Counted from the stretch's first letter, positions 48,450 through 60,995 are shown. The stretch: 64,000 nt of DNA from Triops longicaudatus (GCA_022885665.1 JAGQDJ010000136.1:1-64000), one strand, 5' to 3'. Program-made: numbers and translations. The notes: generated by a model not told the origin, from the sequence alone.

Positions 48450-48897
48450 GTAAGAATGTCTTACTTCTGAGTCTCCTAATTGGAATGTAAGTTCGTCATG
48501 GACGTCAACTGGGGTACCATCCCGAAGTTTGCCATAAAGTCGTATGGTGCACATATCACCACTAACAGGTCGAGTGTTCGTCTTCCCTTTCTTAACAACC
48601 TGGACGGCAAAGACAACACAATCACATAAATGGCATTTTGTATCGTTCTTGACGCTTTGATAGCATTTCTTGCTTATAGTTTGCAGTTATTACCTTCTTC
48701 TTTAGGTGTCCACTTCCAAGAATGTCAGCCCAGGCTCCTTCAATCATTGAATCTCCAGTTGATGCTTCACCGGAATCCACAGAAACAGCTTTGACTTCGT
48801 CTTCAGCTTCAGGCTCAATATCCGGGTCAGGAGTTTGTATTTTGCCTTCATCATCCGGTACTTCATTGTGCGGTTCAGGTTCTTTGATGTCGTCCAT
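46725..48897 (-). CDS. FKBP8: FKBP8 (FKBP38), tail-anchored FKBP-TPR protein
   Basis: Seven coding exons (48897-48694, 48599-48465, 48342-48134, 47876-47762, 47705-47538, 47454-47221, 46802-46725), 380 aa. FKBP8 is a mitochondrial/ER outer-membrane co-chaperone that binds HSP90 and BCL-2 and acts as a mitophagy receptor. Landmarks: acidic N-terminus, WADILGSGHLKKKVVKKGK, FKBP domain about 65-155 (GDMCTIRLYGKLRDGTPVD, VIHGIDLIVALMNEGEITEM, APRFAYG), three TPRs about 185-345 (RGNWWYSREDYTRAVQCYRK, LKVYNNLAAAQLKIEAYDAA, GRGNEALPVLEHALKANPDN) and a C-terminal anchor (VPWTMMLGAVTAFVVSYITY). The donor at 47220 was chosen because it joins KVKLT to VPWTMM; reading on would end after two more codons without the anchor. 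An untranslated 5' exon is likely, since an acceptor-like AAGCAG precedes the ATG. Confidence 0.95.
48410..48445 (+). repeat. 36-bp poly-T run in an FKBP8 intron
   Basis: An uninterrupted T run on the plus strand, i.e. poly-A on the coding strand, between two FKBP domain exons and about 20 bp from the splice site at 48464. Confidence 0.95.
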
Positions 48898-49890
48898 TCT
48901 GAATCTGCTTAAAAAATACATTCCATTGTCACATTGTTGCTTAAAGTATAGAATTACTGCTCAGTAAATTAGGTTTGAAGTTCAACATATGGAAATTTCA
49001 GAAGTGAAACGACCCTCTTCAGTGAAAGGGTATTTGACAGCTTGTTTTAATGGTAAGTAATTAAATAAATTATTACAAAAGTGGAACTTACTTTTTAATT
49101 AACAAAACCTTATCGAGAAGTAGCTGCTGTACAAAGTTTCCTTTCACTAATCAATTTTTCTGAGATTTTTCCCGGAATTAGTTTACGATTTGTGGACACA
49201 TGGAATGTGGCTAATGGAAGCCTTTCTACCTTTGAAGGCGGGGCCATAAGTGGCGCCATCTGATGAAGATTTCGAAATTCCTCGGAGCTCAAATAATCAG
49301 ATTTTTTTATTCCTACATTCTTATCTTAGCGATATTCTTACATAATGTTATTCCAAGAAGAATTAATATGCAAGCATAAAGATAAACACTAATCCTTCCG
49401 AGTAAGATGGCCTTTCGCTCCTGGCCCAACCGTGCTACGGCTCTTGCCGACGGCAAAGTTTCCTTATTTGACTCCCACAAGTCCCGCCCACTAAACCTAC
49501 AGAACTTACCAAGCACCTCCCAAGCTAAACGACAGTGTAAGCTGGGCTTGAAAGACTTGTCTAGCTAACAACGATGGATGCTTCTCGGGTCTCAGATGCA
49601 ATTCTTCTCGCTTTTGTTTCCGCGACCAAACTGCACAGGCGTTCAACGCACAATTCAACTAGAAAACGCCTTTTCTTATGAACAAATTAAGATGTTCCTT
49701 TCGTTCCCCTTGACTCTAGGAGACATTATTAGTACATAGTCACTGAAGCAGAACCACTTTACAGGTCGCTAACTCGGGCATATGGATATGGTTCGTATCG
49801 TCTGACCAGCCAAGTGCAATGAAACATAGCACAATGTTAGTGCCTCTCAATCCAGTGTAGGCACCAGTATAGCTTTTGTTGTTTACAACC
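48898..49890. other. Divergent spacer FKBP8 / MGAT3
   Basis: Should contain both promoters and probably a non-coding first exon of FKBP8. No TATA box is obvious. Minus-strand frames at 49,110-49,292 and 49,313-49,516 lack a usable ATG. Confidence 0.45.
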
Positions 49891-51546
49891 ATGGAACTCA
49901 TCAAGTACCGAACGTTTCTTTTGTTTATTCCTGTTTTGTTCGTAATTCAGGTAAGAAGTGAGCAATATTGAAAAAAAACTATTAGATAAGAATAACCTCC
50001 TATTGAACTCCAGTTTAATACACAAAATAATCTAATTACCGTTAATTTTATTGACACAAAGCAATTCGAAGTAAGATTGACTTTAATCATTCGTAAATCA
50101 CAACCGTACGAATTGTTTAATTTTAAATAAAAAGTATATTCTTTCTGGTTATTTTCTTTTGTACACGGCAATGTATGCTTAGCAGAGTTCCTGGTTGATT
50201 TTTTTTTTATTTTTATTAAGCGAAAACAACAACCCATCAGAGTAATTGTGACTAATATGAATAAATACATTTTGTTTTAGTTGTGTGCGCTACGGATGTT
50301 GCGGCATGGTGATACACCAAATATGGCGACCCGTACCAATACAGAGGTCGCTAATCACCTTGTTTCCCGGCAAAACCGTCTTGCCAATTTACCGGTCATT
50401 AGACAAATGATTTCCCTGTCAACTCAAAGAAACGATGCGTTCTTTAACATAAGCAGCCATAAACATTGTTACAAAGCTGGTATAAACATTAGCCTTTCGT
50501 CGCAAACCTGCGTCTGTTTGAACGGTTACTTTGGCGATGATTGCGGAATTCCAGCTCCAGTTTGGTTCAGTTTCTACAACAATTCGCAAAACCGTTTGAA
50601 TTACCCTCTGACTCCTCGTCGATTCCAACGTCGCGTAATACACGGACTGAATATGAACCACGAAGTAGACCTACTCTATATCCGAATTAAAGAGCTGGAA
50701 GACTTGATAGATGCCTACATAATCTGCGAATCTAATTATACTGCCCACGGAGACCCGAAGAATCTAACCGTACTCGCCGCACTTGGTTCAAACCAATTTG
50801 AAAACTTCCTCCATAAGATATCTTATGTGATTATGGACTTTTTCCCCGAGAAAAGCAAAACGGACGGTTGGTATGCTGACACGTTCTTACGACAATTTAT
50901 GGGCAAAGAAGGCATGCCTTTAATTACCAATCAAGCAGACGATGACTTGTTCCTGATGTTCGACGCGGATGAAATTCCTAGCGCTGAAATAATCAAGTTT
51001 TTAAAAATATATGATGGTTATCCTGAAACAGTCACTTTCGTCTTACGGTGGTCTGTGTTCAACTTTTACTGGCAAAGAAAGCGGACAGACCAACCTGGAA
51101 TTAAAGAAGTTGATACCACACATGTTCCAGCGTGTACTACCATAGGGATGTTACGAGATGTGTACAGTTACGACTTTATGAGTTTAAGGAGACCTGAGTG
51201 GTCACAAAGTTTCTTCACGAGATATATGTCTTACAAGAATAAGGGGGGAATTGTGGGTGACTTTGCAATAGGAACTTTGGCCTTCCCCGGTGGGTGGCAC
51301 TGTTCGTGGTGTTTCAGCCCTGAGGGAATTTTGCAGAAAATGGTATCCGCACATTCTTTGGATAGTCCTCGGTGGGGTGATTTTCCCGGGAAGCTTAATT
51401 TAAGTTATATAGAAAGTTTGATCCTCAACGGTGAATGGTTTGACGGTACAAAACCTTTTGTACCTTCAGATACCAAAGGCAACTATTATGCACCTCGGTA
51501 TGTGATACGGAATTACTTACGATATTTAGACATGTTGTACCCTTAA
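49891..51546 (+). CDS. MGAT3: MGAT3-type beta-1,4-N-acetylglucosaminyltransferase (GT17)
   Basis: Two exons (49891-49950, 50281-51546), 441 aa. The vertebrate enzyme adds bisecting GlcNAc to N-glycans in the Golgi. The N-terminus is a type II signal anchor (MELIKYRTFLLFIPVLFVIQ). An EGF-like cysteine cluster is at about 82-107 (CVCLNGYFGDDCG). The GT17 catalytic region follows: NMNHEVDLLYIRIKELEDL, YIICESNYTAHGDPKNL, the DxD-type metal site FLMFDADEIPS, VLRWSVFNFYWQRK, and GGWHCSWCFSPEGIL near the end. All conserved blocks are present and the frame is open. The exact acceptor specificity in arthropods is not known; GT17 members are multiplied in some crustaceans. Confidence 0.93.
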
Positions 51547-52595
51547 TTTCTGACAAATTTTTAACGACGCCATCTCTGTTTAGCACTTGTAATCAACGTT
51601 AAGTGCCATGAACTTTGTGACGCATTACTGTTAACTGAGTCTCCTGTAGTCTTAGTAACTGTGAATACAAGCCGCATGTAAATGTTATTTAGGAATAAAT
51701 TGAGATTTTTTAGGCCATAGAAATATATACTTCTCACGTGATTCATACACAGAACGTAATTACACACCAAGTCGGCCCGTTTTTTAAGAAAACAAGTTAT
51801 AATCTTCGCTTTTCTTTAGAAAAAAAGTGCCGCTTCCTCCGTTTCAACTTTCCATCATTAAAAATATTTAAGAACGGTGACACATGCGTAACTTCTTTCT
51901 TTTTACAGGAATTCAAAATCGTTAATTAACAATGAACAATAGTTGGATTTAACATTCAATTTTCTTACTGGGATAGACCTTCTCATAGCTTTTTAATACC
52001 AACAATCGGATGTGTCGTATAGGAATTGGATGACGAATGACATTTTTGGTCAGAACAAAATATAAAAGGCTTGTGTTTCCGACTACTTCACTAAAAAAGG
52101 ACAACTTTTCCCAACATAAACCGAGATCCGCGTGCCTCTCACCTTAACTATACTACACTATAATACAGAAACCAAGGCAACAATATTGCTCCGTTTGACT
52201 TGTTTCATCAGAGCTCGTGGTAGTTCGTAATGTGATAACTAACTGATTCCTCACGGTTGATAATATGGCTCGCTAAATTTCTTGGCATCACATTAACGGT
52301 AACAAATCAGTCTGTGAATCACTTTTACACCAAGGTATTCCTTGTTAAGGGATAAAAGGACGCTAATGCACGTCATTCTGAACTTCTTGTTCAATAAGAT
52401 GGACACACCCGTCGGTGGGACGCGCAACAATTCTTTACGATGTATGCGTGTCGGCAGTACTGGAAGCCGTACCGATTTAAAAAATCCTCGCACGACATAC
52501 TACCACCAATCGTTGATAGCTTATCTTGACACTCTCCTCCAAAATCTGCACACGATATCAAAGAGATTAATAAAATAGGTTAATAACTTTCCTTT
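51547..52595. other. Spacer between MGAT3 and the metalloprotease
   Basis: Convergent 3' flanks. Nothing recognised. Confidence 0.5.
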
Positions 52596-52597
52596 TC

Positions 52598-52657
<60 letters not shown>

Positions 52658-55600
52658 CATAATAATAATAATAATAATATAATAGAAAAATACAATTAAA
52701 AAAATAGATTAAAATCATGATCGTACTGTTGCTATTGCTTGATTGACCAGAACTTTTCACAGTACTGGAACTGACGGTGAACGTAGATGGTGACGTCAAT
52801 TTTTCTACGGGCCGAGGCGTCGTTGTACTAGTACTAGGAACCGTAGTTGCCTCGGTACTGGCGGGAGATGAATTCTTTGACCACTCGTACCACCACGGAG
52901 ATCTGCATTTACAAAATTATAAATTAAATTATTTGTCCAAAAACTGCATCGAGATATGGAAATAAGGCAACATTACCTGGTGGGAACTACTTTGGTTGAA
53001 GGTTTGGTAGTGATTTGCCACCATGCAGGGGTGGCACTAGTGCTGCTCGCAGTAGGAGGCGGTGTGGTGGTGGTCGTTGTCGTAGTAGTAGTGGTGCTAG
53101 TTGTGGTAGAAAGTTGCTGAGGGACGAAAGCTGGAAAGAAAGGCGGTGAAGCAGGCGTAACGGGGAAAGTTGATGAGACTGATCGTGTGAAAACCGATTT
53201 GCTTTGCGTGGAAACAGGAACGGTGTCGGTTCGTCGCAGGAAAGTATCGATATTCTCAGAAAAGTCTGGTATGGCGTTTTCGTTATCAGGAACACATTTA
53301 CCGTTGATGCAATTCTAAAAAAAAGCTTAGAGATATTGAACGATTTTGAACATTGGAGTTTACATGGCCGTCGCCGCAAGCAGAACCTTCAGCAGCTGGC
53401 CGATAAGAAACGCAATAACCCGAAGATGCGTCGAAACAAAACAATTGGGCGCAAACACGATCGTCTTTCTGTTATGTTAAAAGTTTTAATTAGTAATCAA
53501 AGGTATGCTCCAATGCAAGTTTCACGATCATGCCACCAGAGGCGCTACTGTAATAGAGGCCATGTCAGGTCCGGCTTTTGGGCCAAACACACTCGTCCAT
53601 TTTGCGGCAAAACTTTATATGCAATAGCTCAATGTATATATAAACTTACGAAACACGCGCTAGTTCCACGATCCATGCGACACTGGGCGTCTAAACTTAA
53701 GAGCTTGCCAGGAAGAACACGTGGCAAGACCGCGTCCTCATGCGGAGAATTGTACAAACAAGATGCCGTTTCGCCACTAATTCAAACATGAATCATTAGT
53801 ATTTGAAACAGGGTTGAAATTACTCGTTTTTACTTTAAAAAGTGTGTAAACTGGGCAATACTGCAAGGTGACCACTTGAAGCCACGTTCGGTGTGTCGAA
53901 GATCGCTCATGATGTAACCGTCCTCCCAGCGGCAGCGTTGAGCACCAGGTCCGCCCAAGTAGCTTGGGGGTGGAGAGCCATCATGGACGGAACCCAACCT
54001 AAAATTAAAAAAAAGATCTAGTATGCTTAAAATGTAATTCTAAAAATCAAATCAAAGTTTTGCTAGTATGAAAACAGGTTAAATACAAAGAAATTTTAAA
54101 ATTAAAATATGCAGGTATCCTTTTTTTAAGGAATGTAAGTTAATATTTCTTACAAATGGCCGACTTCGTGAGCAGCGACGATAATTCCGGAAAAACCACC
54201 AGTATCTTCCACAATGGCGACGCTGTTCACCTTTTCGAGTCGTTTGTTAACCACACAAGCTCCTCCCACGTAGGCGAATCCTAAGACAAAACTTCATTAA
54301 AAGTAATCCTGGAAGCAGATATAGAAATCTGGAAATTTAACATGTAGTTTTCGATAGCGAAAGAAGAAATTCACTATTTTCAGGCGAGAAATTTATGTTG
54401 AGCATGCAAATGGATAGAGAAAACGAAGGAAACGACGCTTTGCATCCCAAAACCGTAAAGAAACAGGAAGATGAACCCTTAACCGGTATGTGAAATACCG
54501 TCACCGTTGGCTACAGATTTGTTTGGTTTCTTTTTTAAATACTTAAGACTCGACTGGGAGGGGAATTTTCACCGTGTCGCGGCTATGGATTTGCGGACAT
54601 CGATCTCTTGGCTATTTACTGTGATGTTTAAGAAATTGAAGTTAAGGATCTTTTTTAAATGTCTGGTGAAGTCGGCAGAAATGGTGCAGTCACTGAAACG
54701 TTTTACAAGTACAGTGATGTCGAAGGTGCCAGTTAACACTACGGCAAAAACAATATATTAAAAAAAGAAAATAGTACTACATAATAAAAACCATTTACAA
54801 AAATTATGGAAACAGTTACGGCATGTGATATTTTCTAAATATTCTTTTCTAAGGTTTCTTAGGAAAAGCAATTTATTGTCTATTTGAAAATCGAAATATA
54901 CTTAAAGCATAAGCGTCAACATATCTTTGAAGTTAAAATACAAGTTTTTGAACACGGCAGGAAATATACGAACGTAAATTATTTATATAATACAGTGATA
55001 TAAAACAAAGGATTAGGGACACACTACATTAAGAAACGAAGTGACAATTTCTGGAGCTTCTTAAAAATACAAGATATCAATCAATATAATATATCGATAC
55101 TATATTATATATCGATAATATTTAATTTATCGATATCAAGATAATACATAATACAGTATATAAAAAAATAAATATTTTACATACAGTGATTTTTACTGTT
55201 ATATGGAATTTAAGTAATTAATTGGCCTCTTTTTAACGGGGTATGAGAAAGAAATTGACAGTCATGCTGAAGTCAAGAACGTAGCATTGGTGCAGTTTTT
55301 ATGGCGCAACGCTTTCGCGATGCCAGTTGGATAGTTGAAAGAAGGTCAGGATGGTGTGAAAATCCGAAAGTCCATCAAAGTCCGTGTCAGTTGTGCGTGT
55401 TGGTTTTGGTGTAAAAAAGTGTACTTTGGTGACATTCGAGAAACAGTCCACCTACCTGCTGTGCCTCGATTGCACTCGTCGGAAGGAAACTCTCGTCTAC
55501 ACATGTCTAATCTGCAAAATAAGAAATAGTCCATCGGCTGTAAGTAAACAACCTCGTAGTAAAACGTGGGCAATTTTGCTCTAACGGGCGTTTGTGTTTT

Positions 55601-58600
55601 TCGCAGTCATCAAAAATCATCGCAGCGTCCATTTTTCTTTCGTACCACTGGAAAAAACTCTTCGCATAATAAGGATTTGGGGCCAAGGGAAGAAACAAAA
55701 GGAATAAAAAGTGGCTGGAGCCATTGAAATTTCTTTTTCTAGTTAAACCAAAGGGAAAAAAGCCCCACGAACCCGTAGCAAACCGTAATCTTGTCCCAAA
55801 AAAGTATCTACGGGAAAATAAGACCCCCAATCCTTTCTTAATGTCCTTTTTCCATCTACCAAAGAGTAAATCTACTCCTATGGAATTATGAATTCTCTTT
55901 CGAATCCCAATTCTTATGGATAAGTAGAAAAAAAAAGCTGGAAAAAATGGGATTGAGATAGATGGGCGTGAAAAGACGTACCAGCCGTGCCGTTGGTACA
56001 ACGGCCACTCTTGCGACGACGGCACATATCGTACCTGAAACAGGGAAATTGAAAACCGAGCCTCTTTTCTCTCCTTCGTCGGCAGAAAACACGACTTTAA
56101 AATTCATTTTCAATGTCAACTTATGAAGTACTTAAAAAAAGAACTACTTTAAGAAAAGCTTAAAGCTACGTCTGATTCCTTTGGAGAGGTTTAATTACTT
56201 TCTGCAATGTTTCAATAGTTTCATTATTATTGATTTAATGGAAAAATTACGGGACAGGAGATTTGAAACCAAAAAGCTTACTTCGTAATGGCTACTGCAA
56301 TGTCATAAACAGGTAAACGACGTTCTTGGAACAAGTATTTGCCCATATCGGTCAACGCAGCGGTGGAATCAATGGCATTTCGTCCAACACGATTTTTCTC
56401 GAAATATGGCGTAGCATCTCGACCCTTCAAAGGAAAGAAAATTGTGTCATTTACAGAAAGCGAATAAAAAGACATATTCCAATTATTGTGCATAAATCAG
56501 TTCAATTAAAGATCTCAAACTTCGACATTTTTTGGTCAAAAGACTCCAAAATTATTTGGTGTGAAATTGTAAAATTTGCAATTTATAAAACAAAAGAAAA
56601 AAGAAAAACTCGAAAAGCTATTTCTTACCCGTGAGATGATAATACCAGCGATGCTAATGCGAACTTTGGGGCCTTTGAGTAGTTTGTACCGTAAATCCAC
56701 ACCATTCCAGAAAGAAACGAAATATTTCTTGATCTCCACGTTATCACTGCCGTGAAGCCTACAAAAACACAAGCGGTTAATTGCTTAAACATGACAAATA
56801 TTCAATTACGAAAATACTTAGATGTGAAGAATAAGTTTTAAATAATAAAGCTTTTAAATGGCCTACGTGACGAATACAACCAGTTAAGGAATAAGTTCTG
56901 TCTTGTAATGCAACAGGATCTTCGAGTGCCTAAATTGAATCCTTTTTTGCACAATAGCCTATAATTTATGTGCGGTCTGCAACCGATAGGTCATTGAGGA
57001 CGCTAGAGAGGTCTCCCGAAATGGGAAGCTCATATATCAACGTTGGAATTTAAATTATGTCTACGTGCCTACGTGTAAGACCTCCCGTCAGAAGCCAATG
57101 ATCACAGGTAATAAGTCATTTCTCCTGTCTTTCTTTTTTAAAGATAGATTATTTCATCATAAGACGAGCAATAGAATAGTTTACAATACAATTCAATATT
57201 CAATAGGTTATTTTAAGTTCCAAGGTAAAATTATCCAATAAAATGTGCGAATTTGTACTTGTAACCGTCGTAATCAACAATGACTAAAATTTCAGGGTAA
57301 ATTGTGGGAGGTGCATCGCGTTTTGAACGGCCTCCGTTGGGTTTCTTCGTGCCAGGCTTGTCTAGTTCCATGAAAGCTAGAAAAAAAAACAAAAAAACTA
57401 CGTTAAAAACAAAATAAAATACACAAACATAATCTATAACATTGGTAAAAAAACAATAATAAACGATACGAAATGTTTTAACAATCCTCGAAAATGCTCA
57501 ATTCTTCAGGTCCGATCCGAAAAGTTTTTTTTTTCTTTTTTAACAACACTGAGTTAGGAAACTTTTGGAAAGAATAGCGGCTTTTAGATTTTTTTTTCCA
57601 AAACCTTGCGGCTTAAGACTCTTAAAGAGATTGATTTTCTCTGTTTTCATACCATAATCGCTCGACGAGTCAAATTTTTTGGTTTTGTAGATAACGTGAG
57701 CGCCGGTGTGGGTTTCGGTGGCTGAGCGAGGCAGTCTGCTTTTGGTTTTGTTGGAGAACATAATTTCGGCGTTGTGAAAATCCTCTTCGTCCATAAACAG
57801 TTCATCATCGTAGGATCCACTTCGCATAAGCAGGCCTTTGTATTTCTTCCGATACACACTGGGAAGCGGTTTAATGACCAGGTCACCTCCAATGGATCCA
57901 TCCTAGTAATAGTAAAAACTTTTTTAATCTTTTTATTTTCTTGCCAAAAAAGAAAAAAGGTTCCGTTTTCGGCAGGAGTCTTCACGGATTTTCATGAATT
58001 CTCAATGAGATTTCCCTGAAAAAGCTTATAAAGGCATCCTTACCATCAACAAAGCGTCATCGGCTGGGTCGTGGTTGACTAACAATGCAGCTTCATTATC
58101 GAAATCTTGATATAGCGCTCCGATCTCATCTTCCTGCGGTTCGGTGAAAAAGGTTCGAAACAGGTTAGTGTCGAGAAAGAATAAACGCTGAGGATTGTTT
58201 TTCATTCATGGATTCAGAAAAATTGGCTGCGAGGGACTGGTTACGCCTATAAGATGTAGATTCATCTTTCAAGCTGTCCAGAAAGTTTAATTGGACTCCC
58301 GGAGCTTTTTTTTCCCCGTTTGGAAAGAAACTCCGAAATCCGTGTATTGATTTTCGGCAGAGGTCAATAGCTTGCGGCGTATTCTACTTTGATGGTTCAT
58401 TGTTTTGAATGAACACCTGATGCATCAGAGATACATTTAAATGTCAATCTACTCGCTATACCTTCGTCATTTACAAATTCCTTATAAACAGGTTTATCCA
58501 TCGAAACATAAGATCATTTTTCAGAATAAATAAATAAAGACAGAAATAGCGAAATAATCATTTGGTCTAAATGTGAGATTCTAATGTTTTGAGATTTTTT

Positions 58601-59305
58601 GGAAATTTCTCTGGAAAAAAGTTATGAGTTTAAAGCTGGAATAAACATATATATGATTTTGTGTGTGTAATTTTTCAACTAAAATTTTCTCCCCAAGACA
58701 AGCAATGATTTCACGCCAAAAAAAAATAATAAAATAAATAAAATAAAAAGCTATTTCACACAGAAGATATTTAAGTCGAATAGGTGCGAAATTAAGGCAT
58801 TGCAAAGATAATTTGAAATTGAAACTTATGTTCTTACCTGTACAAGTTCTTGCAAACTAACCCCCGTGGAATGTGACGTATTAGTATCGGCCAGCCATAC
58901 TCGTACTTTATTGTTTCGCCCCAACAAGTTTTCGTTCTTCTGGAGTTTGAGCAAGTACTTCTTGCCGAAAGCGTTTAAACCCACGTGTTTCCGGAAGTCT
59001 GTTTCTCTTTTCGATATCGACCGAACGTGGACAACTTCATATTCGGGAACTATTAAAAAAAATATTCAGAAACCTTATTGCTAACAAAATTGTTGCAATT
59101 ATAGTACTTTCAAATAGGAATGTCACGAATTTTAACTTGAATTTTTTTTTGTAGACAATAGTAGCTGAACTATATATTAAATTGTTTTATTGCTTGTGTC
59201 GTTTTCAGTACTTTGCAGACAAGATTTGTTTTACGTCTTACCTTCGTGATGAGTATCTACATGAAAGACTTTTAGGAGCTCCTCCGGGGTCATTTCGTGG
59301 TGAAT
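52596..59305 (-). CDS. ADAM/ADAMTS-type reprolysin metalloprotease, probably GPI-anchored (5' end not found)
   Basis: Exons: 59305-59242, 59049-58838, 58133-58044, 57902-57653, 57376-57259, 56758-56629, 56424-56282, then alternative 56034-55982 or 55511-55456, 54280-54154, 53998-53834, 53776-53650, 53468-53364, 53314-52977, 52902-52596; 742 codons with the first alternative. Propeptide to about residue 225, ending in a furin site RSKRD. Catalytic M12B domain: PEILVIVDYDGYK, the zinc site HEVGHLLGSVHD (HExxHxxGxxHD) and Met-turn YIMSD. A cysteine-rich ADAMTS-like region follows (CLYNSPHED, AQCRMDRGTSACF, CAQLFCFDASSGYCV, NCINGKCVPD), then a Thr/Ser/Pro mucin-like stretch. No thrombospondin repeat is seen. 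The C-terminus is Ser/Asn-rich followed by a hydrophobic TIMILIYFFNCIFLL, as for GPI attachment. No signal peptide exon was found, so one or more 5' exons beyond 59305 are missing. Confidence 0.88.
52598..52681. repeat. (TAA)n microsatellite overlapping the metalloprotease C-terminus
   Basis: About 28 ATT/TAA triplets with a single cat interruption. Read on the minus strand in frame they become TAT codons: seven Tyr, one Asp, nineteen Tyr, then TGA. Confidence 0.95.
55456..55511 (-). other. Alternative metalloprotease exon, version b (56 nt)
   Basis: Bounded by TTTTGCAG before and GTAGGT after. With the flanking exons it encodes K-LDMCRREFPSDECNRGTAG. Its length is 2 modulo 3 like version a, so it can replace a without changing the frame. 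It is 470 bp downstream of version a and shares the DMCRR..C..GTAG skeleton. Confidence 0.8.
55982..56034 (-). other. Alternative metalloprotease exon, version a (53 nt)
   Basis: Bounded by TTTCAG before and GTACGT after. It encodes K-YDMCRRRKSGRCTNGTAG in the catalytic domain, upstream of GFAYVGGACV and the zinc site. It resembles the DMC..RRGRC..GTAG segment typical of ADAMTS-like reprolysins. Confidence 0.82.
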
Positions 59306-60028
59306 CTGTGAACATAATAAATTCCGGTTGAAAATGCAGTGAAACGTGTGCTGGACTTTTATTACAGTTGGCTATTTTCAGTCCCACCAAACTTGTTCTT
59401 TTTATAACTGCACAACTTACGAAACAGACTTTTACATAATTCTCCCGAATAACTCCAACATTGAACTCCGTATTGCATATTATTTACTAATATTATTAAT
59501 TGCTGTATTTTCCTATTTACACGCTAATTACAGTGCTGCAAGCATTTAATTATTATTTCATTTTTCCTTACTTTATACTACGAAACAATTCTTAATTCCC
59601 ATCCGTAATTCGTTACTAAAATTCAATGAAATCGAACACCTAAAAGAACTGAAATCCAAAACTTAATACATTTTTAAAAATGCGTGACTTAACTATTAAA
59701 AATTACTACATTACGAGACTTATTATAGTCTTTAGAGTACAATAGTTTATTACACAAGTATGTCTAAGTTTAAACTGTGATTTTGAAGCTGAGGAAGTAG
59801 AGCTTCAAAAGTACCCAAACCAACCTGCGGTCGTATCGAAAGCTTGACGACGTCATTAATCCACTAGACCATTAAAGCCGATAAAAAAAGCTCTATTTTG
59901 TCTCACAACGCTCAACAAGCGTAACAAACCAGACACGCACTTATCCTTGTTCTGAAATACGGTTCGCTATGTCAAAAAGTGGACAGTAGACGAAAATTTT
60001 TACGAAAAAGGTTTTTCTCCCTTCTACC

Positions 60029-60065
<37 letters not shown>

Positions 60066-60810
60066 AGCTCTCAATCTAATCACCTTTCCCCGAAACTAGT
60101 TCTTCTTGTTTTCTCCAACACCGTTTTTCGATTCCAAAAATCCTCATTACGTATTTTTGTACAACTTTTCAAAGCTGATGACTAAGAATATCCAAACAGG
60201 TTAACACACGACCAGAAACGAGACATTGAAAGACAACAGGTGAAGAACCGCAGTATACTGCCATCGTAATGCGTTCCGCAATGTCACTGTCCGAAACTGC
60301 ACTTTCTCGATGCCAATTTAACGTGCTAGATGAAAGAATTTGTTCTAGTGAAGACTTTCTACTTTACAATAACAAAAATATACACTATTTGCAGTCATTC
60401 TTTATTTTTTTTTATTTATTTATATTTCCTGTACAGACCTAGAGGCTTCAACGCACGTCACTGAAGATAATCCTTTTGGCTCCGTGCGTGGATTCATCCA
60501 ATTACAAGTAAAGGATTGCATCTGATGCTACGATTACGAAATCCAGAGATTCCTGTGCGCGAAAGGTGAGAAATACTTTTTCAAAAACGACTAGAATATG
60601 CATGGATCCGAGATGTTGAAGTTGTAGGGTTTTTTCTTCTCATGTCTCTGCCACACAAGGAAACTTCGGTTGATATCTTTCAAGCTTCAAACGTTAGGTG
60701 ACCTACTGCTCTGAATAACGTTGGCTGGTCTCTTAAACAGCGTTTTTTATCGTTAAGAAAAACGTTCGTGACACAAATAATTCCACGCCCCCTGCTTAGC
60801 AATTGAAAAC
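59306..60810. other. Presumed 5' region of the metalloprotease; no exon identified
   Basis: A signal-peptide exon for the metalloprotease is expected on the minus strand here or further right, but none could be fixed. A minus-strand ATG frame starting near 60,263 (MAVYCGSSPVVFQCLVSG) is a weak candidate only. A 34-bp poly-A run is at 60030-60063. Confidence 0.35.
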
Positions 60811-60995
60811 ACATTTCGATAACCATTTAGCTATTATCGATTCTTTAGTTCATTGGAAGATACTCATTCAGCTATTATCGATTATTAAGCTCTTTGAAAG
60901 TACGTTTCGATACTCGTTCAGCTATTATCGATTATTAAGCTCGTTAAAGCGCGTTTCGATACTCATTTAGCTATTATCGATTATTTAGCTCTATC
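60811..60995. repeat. Four imperfect 41-50-bp tandem units with TTATCGATT cores
   Basis: GCTATTATCGATT recurs at 60830, 60871, 60921 and 60970, each preceded by tttcgata-ctcatt.a-like sequence and followed by att(a)agctc. The TATCGAT core resembles the DRE/BEAF-type element TATCGATA known in insects; function here is unknown. Confidence 0.85.

Noticed and set aside
49313..49516. Minus-strand frame with a hydrophobic segment upstream of FKBP8
   Set aside because: It lacks an ATG and contains a donor-like GTAAGTT; more likely 5' UTR or promoter sequence.
54507..54761. 84-codon plus-strand frame inside the metalloprotease
   Set aside because: It lies in a long intron of the opposite strand with no splice sites or family resemblance.
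57540..57652. Extension of the metalloprotease propeptide exon to a stop
   Set aside because: A GTATGA donor at 57652 joins in frame to the exon with the furin site; the extension is intron.
59979..60185. Poly-lysine protein
   Set aside because: Product of a 34-bp poly-A run.
60811..60995. CRISPR-like spaced repeats
   Set aside because: The genome is eukaryotic, and the units are imperfect and of varying length.
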